Positions 36,947 through 45,469 of a stretch of 64,000 nucleotides of DNA are shown one piece after another. The stretch comes from Defluviitaleaceae bacterium (lineage in GTDB: Bacteria; Bacillota; Clostridia; Lachnospirales; UBA5962), in contig WRBA01000006.1 in the NCBI GenBank assembly GCA_009779915.1, positions 43,777 to 107,776 of the forward strand, given 5' to 3'. A program made the translations under genes and the position numbers. Positions within the stretch are counted from its first letter, which is position 1. The number at the start of each line of letters is the position of its first letter. The notes beneath the pieces were generated by a model that was not told the origin of the DNA, did no database searches, and saw nothing but the letters and a program-made list of their open reading frames with translations.

Positions 36947-38445
36947 TAATTATCTTTCTCTTTCTTAAGTCCCCGCCTTTTAGCCTTCTCATCTGCCGTA
37001 AGGCTTAAAGTAAAAATAAAATTGCAGCCTAACCCCTCGATTGACTCAACATAAATTTTCTCGCCATGGGCTTTAATAAATTCACGGACTATGGATAAAC
37101 CAAGTCCTGCGCCGGTTTTATCTATACCCCTTGAGGAGTCCGCCTTGTAAAATCTTTCAAAAACATGTTGTCTTTCCTCTTCTTTAAGCCCTCTGCCGCT
37201 GTCACGGATACTTACAAAAATCTTTTTATCCTTAATTGTGGTTTCAATACGTACACGTCCGTCTTCAGGGGTGAATTTTATTGCATTATCCAATAAATTA
37301 TAAACTACCCTTTGTATTTTTTCATAATCGCCAAAGACCATTGTATCTTCACCGGCAAAAGAAATCTCTGCCTTAATATTTTTCTGTTTTACACGGTTTT
37401 CAAACTGGATAAGAGTATCTCTTATAAGCTTATTAAGCTCAAAATCCTCTTTGAGAAGTTCAAGTTCACCTGTAAGCTCAATTTTTGAAATATCTAATAA
37501 ATCATTTGCAATTTTTGCAAGACGTTTACATTCAGAAAGGACTATATCCAAATAATAATCATTGCGCTCTGTAGGTATTGTCCCATCTTTCATAGCCTCT
37601 AAAAACCCTATAATTGATGTAAGAGGGGAGCGCAGGTCGTGGGAGATATTAGCAACAAATCCCCGGCGGGAGGTCTCTTGCATATTAAGTGCCTCTGCCA
37701 TATTGTTAAAGCTTTCGGCAAGCTGCCCAATTTCGTCAAGGGATTTTACCTCAATCCTCTTTTCAAAATCACCGCTGGCTATGACTTTTGCCGCATCGTT
37801 CATCTGCCTTAAGGGCTTTGTAATATTTCTTGATGAGAAAGAGATCATTATAAAGGCCGCAATACAAGATATTATTACTCCATTAACCGTAATGCGTACA
37901 ACTTCCGAAATATTTTCATTCAAACTTTCCATAGAAGTTGACATAACTATGGCACCGATAGTAATTTCATCATTACCTATAGGGTAAACAATAGTCAGCT
38001 TAGGCTCCATAAACAGCCCTGAAAGAGTACCCTCAGACCTAACAATATGCCCATCCATAACAGATGTAAGTTCAGGCAGGGTTTCTATATCAATATGTAT
38101 ATAATCGTTAATAGGCAAATCATCCGATGGGCTTAGTATGAGAAAGTCCTGATTTACTACAAAATAAATATAGCCAAGATACTCCTGTAAGTTTCTCGCC
38201 TCGGTTTCAATAAGCTCCTGATACTGAGCCTGTAATATCCAAGCAAAAGGACCATGCGCCGCCAAAGCCTGTTCAAAAAGCAACGTGGCAAGCCTCTCCG
38301 AACGCTCAATAAGAGTCCGCTCCTGCCGCTCGATAAAATAAGAACGGTATATTTGGGAAAGAGACGTACCTAAAACCGTGAAGCTTATAAGTATTATACT
38401 TACATAAATGGCAAGATTTTTGCCGAATATTGAGTTGAAGAACAT
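36946..38445 (-). CDS. Sensor histidine kinase, HAMP type
   Basis: 499 aa. TM1 at about 10-32, extracytoplasmic sensor of about 135 aa, TM2 at about 170-195 (ITVNGVIISCIAAFIMISFS), HAMP (ITKPLRQMNDAAKVIASGDF), HisKA with phospho-His in NISHDLRSPLTSI, and HATPase N, G1, F, G2 boxes (NLLDNAIKFTPEDG, RDSGRGL, GAGLGLSIV). Resembles PhoR/ResE/VanS-like kinases. AAGGAG before ATG. Partner regulator gene is upstream, separated by a 238-bp repeat-filled gap. Stop codon shares one base with an inverted-repeat element. Confidence 0.93.
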   Translation of the reverse strand: MFFNSIFGKNLAIYVSIILISFTVLGTSLSQIYRSYFIERQERTLIERSERLATLLFEQALAAHGPFAWILQAQYQELIETEARNLQEYLGYIYFVVNQDFLILSPSDDLPINDYIHIDIETLPELTSVMDGHIVRSEGTLSGLFMEPKLTIVYPIGNDEITIGAIVMSTSMESLNENISEVVRITVNGVIISCIAAFIMISFSSRNITKPLRQMNDAAKVIASGDFEKRIEVKSLDEIGQLAESFNNMAEALNMQETSRRGFVANISHDLRSPLTSIIGFLEAMKDGTIPTERNDYYLDIVLSECKRLAKIANDLLDISKIELTGELELLKEDFELNKLIRDTLIQFENRVKQKNIKAEISFAGEDTMVFGDYEKIQRVVYNLLDNAIKFTPEDGRVRIETTIKDKKIFVSIRDSGRGLKEEERQHVFERFYKADSSRGIDKTGAGLGLSIVREFIKAHGEKIYVESIEGLGCNFIFTLSLTADEKAKRRGLKKEKDN

Positions 38446-38469
38446 GATACTGCTCCTTAAGCTTAAGGG

Positions 38470-38556
38470 TTTTAGATTGCCGCGTCGATGCTATGCATCT
38501 CCTCGCAATGACGATGCAAATGCTAATTTCGCTACAACTCTAATGACGGTGGGTAG
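38470..38556. repeat. Dispersed repeat copy with CTCGCAATGACG core
   Basis: CTCGCAATGACG...TGCTAATTTCGCTACAA..CTAATGACGG, homologous to 10568-10615. It lies next to multi-hairpin copy C in the gap between the response regulator and its kinase. Confidence 0.7.
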
Positions 38557-38558
38557 TG

Positions 38559-38690
38559 CCGCCAAAAGGGCGGCTGAAATCCGCAGATCGGGCTCTGCCC
38601 GGTCGAGGAGAATCGACGTTCGCAAGCCTCTGGCTTGCAGTCGATTCGTACATACAGTAATGCTCGTAAAAAGCGGTAGCTTTTTACGAA
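38559..38690 (-). repeat. Multi-hairpin structured repeat, copy C
   Basis: AAATCCGCAG, stem GATCGGGC-TCT-GCCCGGTC, GAGGA, long stem GAATCGAC...GCAAGCC-TCT-GGCTTGC...GTCGATTC, spacer ATACAGTA, stem CGTAAAAAGC-GGTA-GCTTTTTACG (38665-38688). The response-regulator stop codon (38684-38686) lies inside the last stem. Confidence 0.8.
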
Positions 38691-39379
38691 TTTGTCCCAG
38701 GGTCAAATTTATACCCAACGCCCCAAATAGTTTTAATACTCCAATTATCTTCATTAGGCATTTTCTCGCGGAGGCGTTTTATATGTACATCCACCGTCCG
38801 GGTGTCCCCCATATATTCATAATCCCATATTTTGTCAAGGAGCTGTTCCCTCGTAAAGACTTGATTAGGATGGAGTGCCAGAAAATATAAAAGCTCAAAC
38901 TCCTTGGGGGGAAGCTCGATTGGATTACCATGATAAGTAACTATATGTGTAGATTGATTTATGGTAAGATTTGGATATACTATTTGCTTGGCACGCTCCG
39001 TATCCCTTTTCTCATAACGCCTAAGCACCGCCTTAATGCGAGCTATAAGCTCCTTTGGGTCAAAAGGTTTTACCATATAATCATCCGCCCCAAGTTCAAG
39101 CCCCAGCACCTTATCAAAGGTCTCCCCTTTAGCCGTAAGCATTATAATAGGCACTGATGAGATTTTACGTATCTCCCTGCAAACCTCATAGCCGTCCATC
39201 TCAGGCAGCATTAAATCTAAAAGGACTAAGGAAGGGGAATAGAAGCTAAACTCGGAAACGGCTTTGCCCCCGCTGTAAACTTCTTTTGTGTCATAGCCTT
39301 CTTTATTAAGATAGAGGCTTATAAGCTCCGCTATATGTCTGTCATCGTCTATTACAAGAATTTTAGTTTTGCCCTTCAT
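38684..39379 (-). CDS. OmpR-family response regulator
   Basis: 231 aa from the ATG at 39379; the GTG at 39385 sits directly against the AGGAGGG site, too close to initiate. Receiver domain with DDD, phospho-Asp in LLDLMLPEMDG, T in MLTAKG and K in VKPFDP; C-terminal winged helix ending WGVGYKFDPGTNS. The last residues TNS and the TAA come from repeat copy C, so the native C-terminus was probably changed by insertion. SD overlaps the mutS2 stop; operon mutS2-RR-HK. Confidence 0.95.
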   Translation of the reverse strand: MKGKTKILVIDDDRHIAELISLYLNKEGYDTKEVYSGGKAVSEFSFYSPSLVLLDLMLPEMDGYEVCREIRKISSVPIIMLTAKGETFDKVLGLELGADDYMVKPFDPKELIARIKAVLRRYEKRDTERAKQIVYPNLTINQSTHIVTYHGNPIELPPKEFELLYFLALHPNQVFTREQLLDKIWDYEYMGDTRTVDVHIKRLREKMPNEDNWSIKTIWGVGYKFDPGTNS

Positions 39380-39391
39380 ACTCACCCTCCT

Positions 39392-41773
39392 TTATTTTAA
39401 CTCACAAATGGTAACGCCATGTTCCCCTTCGCCAAAAGAGCCTAATCTATGGGATATTACATGGGGATGTTTCTTTAAATGTGCTGTAATTGCATTTCTT
39501 AAGGCTCCTGTGCCTTTGCCGTGTATAATACTCACCTGTTTAAGCCCCGAAAGGTAGGCATCATCCAAATATTTATCGCAGTATTCAAGAGCTTCATTTA
39601 CCAGCATCCCTCTAAGGTCAACTTCCGGGCGGATATGCATACTTTTTACAGTCCGTGCCTTGCCGGAAGCCTGATTTTTAGCCTTGGCGACAGTGTCTTT
39701 TCCTTCTGTTCTGGATAAGTCCGCTGCATTTACCTTAACCTTCATTATGCCGGCTTTTACCATTACATCGCCGCCCGAATCAGGCAGAGAGGCAATTACC
39801 CCTTTTTGCGCCAAGGAGTGGATATAAACCCCTTCCCCTATTTGAAGGTTTTCAGGGGCTTTTCTGTCCTTAGCCTCGGCGTCTAAAATGCCTATACCTG
39901 TATTTTCAAGGGCTTCCCTAAGGAGTTTTCTTGAGGCTTCCACCGCTTGTTTATCTCCGGAAGAGCCTGCTTTGTTTATCTCTTTTAATATATAATCTGC
40001 GTCGGCTTTCGCCCTGGCTAGGACTTTTCGCGCTTCTTCCTTAGCCTCTGTAAGCGTCCGCTCCCGCTGGTCAGCCAGTTTTTGCTTTTGCCCCAGGACA
40101 TCGTGTTTAAGTTTTTCCGCCTCGGCTCTGTACTGTGCAGCCCGCTCCTGCTCCGCTTGGACGGCTTTACGGCTTATTTCAAGGTCGGTTATTAAATCTT
40201 CAAAGCGTTTATCTTCCTTGCTAAGTGTTTCCTTTGCTGAATTTATTATTTCCTCGGACAATCCAAGCCTCCGTGATATTGCAAAAGCGTTAGACTTGCC
40301 CGGCACCCCAATCAACAGCTTATAAGTAGGCCGCAAAGAGTCCACATCAAATTCACAACTGGCGTTTTCAATCCCTTCCGTTTGCAAGGCATATACCTTA
40401 AGCTCCGAATAGTGAGTGGTAACCGCCGAGCGAACGCCGCGCGCCTTTAAATACTCGATTATAGACACAGCAAGTGCCGCACCTTCTGTCGGATCGGTTC
40501 CTGCGCCAAGTTCATCCAGCAGTACAAGGGAAAAGCTTGTAACATCCTCCAAAATCTTCACAATATTAGTCATATGCCCGGAAAAGGTGCTAAGGCTTTG
40601 CTCGATACTCTGTTCATCCCCAATGTCGGCAAAAACCTCATCAAAAACACTAAGCTCCGAATTATCAAAAGCCGGAATATGAAGCCCTGCCTGACCCATA
40701 AGGGTAAAAAGCCCCAAAGTCTTTAGCGAAACGGTTTTGCCCCCTGTGTTGGGACCTGTAATTAACAAAGTGTTAAAATCTTTCCCAAGATAAATATCAG
40801 TTGGCACAACAGTATCCCTATTAAGAAGGGGGTGGCGGCCGCGGCGGATATTTATATAGCCCCGGTCGTTAAAAACAGGTTCCGTCCCTATCATATCAAC
40901 AGATAATTTGCCTTTGGCAAATACAAAGTCAAGCTCCGTAATAAGGCTTAAGTTTGTAAGGAGTATATCAGCACTTTCATAAACCAGTTGGGAGAGGCTT
41001 GCAAGTATTTTCTCTATCTCCTTAACTTCCTCTATGCCAAGTTCCTTGATTTTGTTGTTAAGATTAACCACACTCATAGGCTCCATAAAAAGAGTGGCGC
41101 CGCTGCCGGACTGGTCGTGGACAATACCCGGAAAATCTTTTCTGGAATCAGCGCGGACAGGGACACAGTAACGTCCGCCCCGCATGGTGATTACAGCATC
41201 CTGCAAAACAGTTTTATAGGTTTGGGAGTGGATAATAGAGTTTAAATGCTCCTTTATCCGCTCGTTTGCAACTTTGATGCCGCGGCGCACGGAGCTTAGG
41301 GCAGGACTTGCTGAATCGGCAATTTCATGCTCATTTAATATACACCGCTCAATTTCAGCTCCTAAATTATCAACAGGCAAAATCCCTTCAAACATAGGCA
41401 AGAGGGTAGGATATGCCTCGTTTTTATCATTGGATTTGGCATAGCTTTTTGCGGCTTTACAGGCTCTCAAAAAATCTCCTATATGCAGCAATTCTTGTAT
41501 ATTAAGTATACCGCCGACGCTGCTTCTTTTAACAGCTGCGGTTATATCCCGCGCTCCCCCTAATGACAGCCGTCCTTTTCTAACAAGCATAGAGGCTGCT
41601 TCCGTGGTTTTTGAAAGAGCCTCATTTATAGGGGCAAGGTCAGTATAAGGGCGCAAATCAGCGCACAAAGCCTTGCCGGAGACTGTGTCCGCCATTTCTG
41701 TAAGCATATCTTTTATTTTGGTAAATTCAAGAGTTTTTAGGCTTTTTTCGTTTTTTATATGCATATTTGTCAT
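39392..41773 (-). CDS. mutS2: Endonuclease MutS2
   Basis: 793 aa, usual length. Lacks the mismatch-recognition domain; core and clamp helices at 1-290, ATPase with TGPNTGGKT Walker A and ELGAGTDPTEG Walker B, long coiled coil 520-640, and C-terminal Smr nuclease domain (VDLRGMLVNEALEY, IIHGKGTGALR). Family members limit homologous recombination and rescue collided ribosomes. AGGA before ATG. Confidence 0.96.
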   Translation of the reverse strand: MTNMHIKNEKSLKTLEFTKIKDMLTEMADTVSGKALCADLRPYTDLAPINEALSKTTEAASMLVRKGRLSLGGARDITAAVKRSSVGGILNIQELLHIGDFLRACKAAKSYAKSNDKNEAYPTLLPMFEGILPVDNLGAEIERCILNEHEIADSASPALSSVRRGIKVANERIKEHLNSIIHSQTYKTVLQDAVITMRGGRYCVPVRADSRKDFPGIVHDQSGSGATLFMEPMSVVNLNNKIKELGIEEVKEIEKILASLSQLVYESADILLTNLSLITELDFVFAKGKLSVDMIGTEPVFNDRGYINIRRGRHPLLNRDTVVPTDIYLGKDFNTLLITGPNTGGKTVSLKTLGLFTLMGQAGLHIPAFDNSELSVFDEVFADIGDEQSIEQSLSTFSGHMTNIVKILEDVTSFSLVLLDELGAGTDPTEGAALAVSIIEYLKARGVRSAVTTHYSELKVYALQTEGIENASCEFDVDSLRPTYKLLIGVPGKSNAFAISRRLGLSEEIINSAKETLSKEDKRFEDLITDLEISRKAVQAEQERAAQYRAEAEKLKHDVLGQKQKLADQRERTLTEAKEEARKVLARAKADADYILKEINKAGSSGDKQAVEASRKLLREALENTGIGILDAEAKDRKAPENLQIGEGVYIHSLAQKGVIASLPDSGGDVMVKAGIMKVKVNAADLSRTEGKDTVAKAKNQASGKARTVKSMHIRPEVDLRGMLVNEALEYCDKYLDDAYLSGLKQVSIIHGKGTGALRNAITAHLKKHPHVISHRLGSFGEGEHGVTICELK

Positions 41774-41877
41774 ATTTTTTCCTGTTCCAAAAATTTGTAC
41801 TTTCTTTTTCCCTAAAAATGAGGTATTATAGGGTTAGTATACATCAAAAAACATCTTAAGTCAAAGGTGGTGTTACA

Positions 41878-42468
41878 GTGGCAACCCCTTTATATAACGA
41901 AATAATGACATCTATACGTCAAAGCCTTAATTTTGATTCCCTTGTGCAATCTACAAGGCGCCCGGTACATAGAGATGGCAGCCCCTTGGCTGTAGGCACT
42001 TCAGGCGGGGACAATGAGTTTAACGAAATCCTCAGGCAGTTTATTAATAATAATGTAACGGATGATGCTACGCGGACGTCAATAAACAACGCTATTGTAC
42101 AGGCATCACAAAGATATAATGTTGATCCTAATCTTATTAAAGCGGTTATAACCCATGAAAGCAGCTTTAATGTAAACGCTGTATCCCACGCGGGAGCTAT
42201 GGGGCTTATGCAGCTTATGCCGGGTACAGCGGATTATCTTGGGGTGGTCAGCCCCTTTGATATTAATGAAAATATTTTGGGGGGTACGAGATATCTCTCT
42301 CGTATGCTGGATAGGTTTGACGGGGACTTGAGCTTAGCCTTGGCGGCATATAACGCGGGACCAGGGGCGGTTGATAGGCATGGCGGCATCCCGCCGTATA
42401 GAGAGACGCAAAATTACGTACCAAGGGTACTTGATACTTTTGCACGGTTGTCAGGGGATAATCGGTAG
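41878..42468 (+). CDS. Lytic transglycosylase (SLT domain)
   Basis: 196 aa, GTG start after AAAGGTGG. Residues of about 75-195 are the SLT domain: [20 protein letters not shown] with catalytic E, MQLMPGTA, and [11 protein letters not shown]. No signal peptide is seen in the first 70 residues, so export must be non-classical or the first region is a leader of another kind. Cleaves peptidoglycan glycan strands. Divergent from mutS2. Confidence 0.92.
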   Translation: MATPLYNEIMTSIRQSLNFDSLVQSTRRPVHRDGSPLAVGTSGGDNEFNEILRQFINNNVTDDATRTSINNAIVQASQRYNVDPNLIKAVITHESSFNVNAVSHAGAMGLMQLMPGTADYLGVVSPFDINENILGGTRYLSRMLDRFDGDLSLALAAYNAGPGAVDRHGGIPPYRETQNYVPRVLDTFARLSGDNR

Positions 42469-42533
42469 ATTTTCCCATTTGAATAAATATCCTTTTATTA
42501 CAAATACTAGAAAAAACTTAAAGGGGTGTTTAT

Positions 42534-42698
42534 ATGACTAAATTTACAACAGGGCTTATCGCCGGCGGGCTTTTAGGGGCGGCTGGGATAGCCGTTGCAA
42601 TGAGTGATAAAAGACAGCGTCGGCATATGCTTAAAGGCGGCAGGAAGGCTATAAAAAGAGCCGGGCATTTGGTTGAAAATGTAACGGATATGTTTTAA
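42534..42698 (+). CDS. YtxH-like small membrane protein
   Basis: 54 aa, AAAGGGGTG before the ATG. Begins MTKFTTGLIAGGLLGAAGIA with one hydrophobic helix of glycine-alanine type, then a basic tail (KRQRRHMLKGGRKAIKRAGH) resembling YtxH/general-stress proteins. Too short for automatic length cutoffs but has ribosome site and terminator. Confidence 0.75.
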   Translation: MTKFTTGLIAGGLLGAAGIAVAMSDKRQRRHMLKGGRKAIKRAGHLVENVTDMF

Positions 42699-42705
42699 GG
42701 CGTTT

Positions 42706-42730
42706 AAAAAGTGGCTTAGCCACTTTTTTT
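42706..42730 (+). terminator. Terminator
   Basis: AAAAAGTGGC-TTA-GCCACTTTTTTT. Confidence 0.88.
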
Positions 42731-42756
42731 ATTGGAAGATAGATTGCTTAGCCCCA

Positions 42757-42865
42757 TAGGTCAAGGTTCGACTCTCCTTGACCTACCCTCGTACCCCTCC
42801 AAATAATTGCTTCATCTTAGGTTATGCACTGTTGCCATAACAAAATGAGCTTATGCACCATTGCC
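42757..42865. repeat. Composite dispersed repeat
   Basis: TAGGTCAAGG hairpin (as at 953) joined to CCCTCGTACCCCTCC...TTATGCACTGTTGC (as at 14148) and a third TTATGCACCATTGCC. It shows three modules in series, 65 bp before the GalE-like start. Confidence 0.75.
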
Positions 42866-42930
42866 ACTTGCCAAATTGCCATGTTTATATTAAAATAATC
42901 GGATATACTCAACGATTCGAGGTGATTCGC

Positions 42931-43923
42931 GTGAAAGTATTGGTAACAGGAGGCGCCGGATATGTAGGCAGCTGTATATGCCAGGCCCTTATAAAAAGCG
43001 GTCATGTACCTATAATATTGGATTCTCTTCTGGCTGGGCGCAGCTATTTTGTAAGTGATAAAAATTTTTATAAAGCTGATATAGGCGACCTTGGAGTTCT
43101 TGCCAAGATATTTGACGAGCATCCGGATATTGAGGTTTTAATACATTATGCTGAGCGCGCTATGGTTGGCAATTCTGTCAAAAATCCGTATGACTACTAT
43201 ATATCCAACGTAACTAAAAGTATTGAGCTGTGCAATTTTATTACCGAAGCAGGCTGTAAAAAGATGATTTACTGCTCCACAGGTGCAATTTATGAGGATG
43301 TAGCAGGATATATGGTTAGTGAAAGCTCGCCTATAAAGCCGCGGAGTCCTTTTTCCCGCTCGAAATATATTACTGAGATGGTTTTGGAGGATTTTTGCAC
43401 AGCCTATGATCTAAGATGCATTACGTTAAGGTATTTTAACCCTATAGGTGCTTCACCTGATATGAGTGCAGGACCTGAGGAAAGTAATTCAGGAAACATA
43501 GTTTCAAGGATTTTGGAGTCTGTACACAAAGGGTCGGATTTTGTAATAAATGGAAATGACTGGTCAACAAGGGATGGCACTTGTATAAGGGATTATCTGC
43601 ATGTTTGGGATTTGGCAATGGCTTATGTTAAAGCAATTGAAAATTTTGACAGAGCTTTTCGCGTCTCCGAATCCAGCGGATATTTACCTATAAATATAGG
43701 TTCAGGCAAAGGTGCTACAGTTAAAGAGGTCATAACAGCCTTCGAAAATGTGTCCGGCGACAAGGTGAAAGTGAAAATAGGGGGACGCAGGCCGGGAGAC
43801 ACTTGCGGAGCCTACGCATCAATTAATTTAGCCAGAGATTGTATAGAATGGCGGCCGGAGCTTTCCATGGAGGAGGCAATATTGGATTCCATACGCTGGG
43901 AGGATAAACGAAGAGGGCGATAG
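42931..43923 (+). CDS. GalE-like NAD-dependent epimerase/dehydratase, catalytic Tyr replaced
   Basis: 330 aa from GTG 42931 with GAGGTG eight bases before it. Rossmann fingerprint TGGAGYVGS at 6-14; HYAERAMVGNS, NP YDYY.SNV and S116/T117 as in UDP-glucose 4-epimerase; NIGSGKG and GRRPGD near the end. The catalytic YxxxK motif reads F141-S-R-S-K145, so the general-base tyrosine is phenylalanine. It may be inactive as a 4-epimerase, or use another residue. No galactose genes are adjacent. Convergent with truA (2 bp between stops). Confidence 0.85.
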   Translation: MKVLVTGGAGYVGSCICQALIKSGHVPIILDSLLAGRSYFVSDKNFYKADIGDLGVLAKIFDEHPDIEVLIHYAERAMVGNSVKNPYDYYISNVTKSIELCNFITEAGCKKMIYCSTGAIYEDVAGYMVSESSPIKPRSPFSRSKYITEMVLEDFCTAYDLRCITLRYFNPIGASPDMSAGPEESNSGNIVSRILESVHKGSDFVINGNDWSTRDGTCIRDYLHVWDLAMAYVKAIENFDRAFRVSESSGYLPINIGSGKGATVKEVITAFENVSGDKVKVKIGGRRPGDTCGAYASINLARDCIEWRPELSMEEAILDSIRWEDKRRGR

Positions 43924-43925
43924 TT

Positions 43926-44669
43926 TTACCGTAGGTAATAAACTTCTTTTAGGCACAATCCTTCCGGCGGGGCAGTAATCCCTGCATTTTCACGGTTTTT
44001 TGACGCTATAATTTTTAATATATCTTCTGCCTCGGTTTTACCTTGTCCTACGTACACAAGAGTACCTGCCATAATCCGTACCATATTGTATAAAAAGCCA
44101 TTGCCGTTTACTTCGAAGGATATAATACTGCTATCTTCTTCATAGACTTTTGCGAAATTAATTTTTCGCACAGAGGTTTTAGCACTGCCGCCTGCGGCAC
44201 AAAATGCGGCAAAATCATGTTCGCCTGCGAAAAACTTAGCCGCTTTCTTCATTTTATCCAAGTCAAGTTTATGATAAATATGCCATGAGATGTCACCGGT
44301 CAAAGGATTCCTAAACTCATGGTTATATATTTTGTAAACATAGGTTTTATTTTTGGCATCAAAAATAGGGTGAAAATCCGGCTTAACTATCTTAGCATTG
44401 GTTATAGAAATATCCTTAGGCAGATTAGCGTTTATAGCATAAGGCAGTTTATCAGTGGGGATAGTGACTTTATCCACAGTAAAGGTGCATTTTTGCCCAA
44501 GTGCGTGAACACCCGCATCTGTCCTTGATGCGCCCATAACTGTAATAGGCTCTTTATATAACTTATAAAGAGCCTGCTCTATTTCTTCCTGTATTGTATT
44601 GGCGTTATCCTGCCGCTGCCAGCCGGCGTAATTTGTGCCTTTGTAGGCAATGCTTAGCAAATATTTCAT
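43926..44669 (-). CDS. truA: tRNA pseudouridine synthase A
   Basis: 247 aa from the ATG at 44669 with GAGG before it. Modifies U38-40 of tRNA anticodon arms. Catalytic Asp in GASRTDAGVHALGQ; GNGFLYNMVRIMAGTLVYVG near the end. The ATG overlaps the ecfT stop (ATGA). ecfA-ecfT-truA is a frequent order in Firmicutes, often followed by rplM. Confidence 0.97.
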   Translation of the reverse strand: MKYLLSIAYKGTNYAGWQRQDNANTIQEEIEQALYKLYKEPITVMGASRTDAGVHALGQKCTFTVDKVTIPTDKLPYAINANLPKDISITNAKIVKPDFHPIFDAKNKTYVYKIYNHEFRNPLTGDISWHIYHKLDLDKMKKAAKFFAGEHDFAAFCAAGGSAKTSVRKINFAKVYEEDSSIISFEVNGNGFLYNMVRIMAGTLVYVGQGKTEAEDILKIIASKNRENAGITAPPEGLCLKEVYYLR

Positions 44670-45469
44670 AGTAAAAACCTCGTAAAATATACACAAGCAC
44701 CAAATAAAATTAAGCTTAAATAAAATATATAATCAATCCTGCCGCGCTTTAGCACTTTCATGCGGGTACGGTTCTCGTCACCTCTATAACAGCGCGATTC
44801 CATAGCAAGTGCCAGTTCATCGGCACGGCGAAACGCTGATATAAACAAAGGTACAAGAAGAGGGATGATTGCCTTAGCTTTTTGCACTAAATTGCCGCTT
44901 CCGAAATCGGCACCGCGGGATATTTGAGCTTTCATAATCCTGTCTGTCTCTTCCATAAGAGTAGGGATGAAGCGAAGGGCGATAGTCATCATCATAGCTA
45001 TTTCATGTGCAGGTACGCCGATTTTCTTAAAGGGTTTAAGGGCATGTTCTATGCCGTCTGTAAGCTCGATAGGCGATGTGGTAAGGGTCAAAACCGAGGA
45101 TGCGATTATTAAAAGCACGAGGCGGCATGCCATCCTTGCCGCGGCAAAAAGCCCTTCCAAAGTGACTCGTAAAAAGCCCAGCTGGAACAATACAGTCTCA
45201 CCCGGCACAAAAAAAACATTCAAAACCACAGTAAATATTATTATGAAAAACACATTTCTAAGTCCTTTTAGCATAAATTTAACAGGGACTTTGCTCATTA
45301 ATATTACGCCAAAAAGCCCTAAGGCAGAAACTACATAGCCAAAGGCGTTAGGCGCGCTGAAAAGTATTATAATAAATACAAACAAAGCTAAAAGCTTGGT
45401 ACGTGGATCCAAGCTGTGTATTTTTGATGAGGCCGGGTAGTATTGGCCTATAGTTATGTTTAAATTCAT
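44666..45469 (-). CDS. ecfT: Energy-coupling factor transporter, transmembrane subunit
   Basis: 267 aa, five to six membrane helices; coupling motifs AQISRGADF and ADELALAMESRCY on cytoplasmic helices that dock the ATPases. Universal T component for vitamin-binding S components encoded elsewhere. Starts directly after the ecfA stop (TAAATG). Confidence 0.96.
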   Translation of the reverse strand: MNLNITIGQYYPASSKIHSLDPRTKLLALFVFIIILFSAPNAFGYVVSALGLFGVILMSKVPVKFMLKGLRNVFFIIIFTVVLNVFFVPGETVLFQLGFLRVTLEGLFAAARMACRLVLLIIASSVLTLTTSPIELTDGIEHALKPFKKIGVPAHEIAMMMTIALRFIPTLMEETDRIMKAQISRGADFGSGNLVQKAKAIIPLLVPLFISAFRRADELALAMESRCYRGDENRTRMKVLKRGRIDYIFYLSLILFGACVYFTRFLL

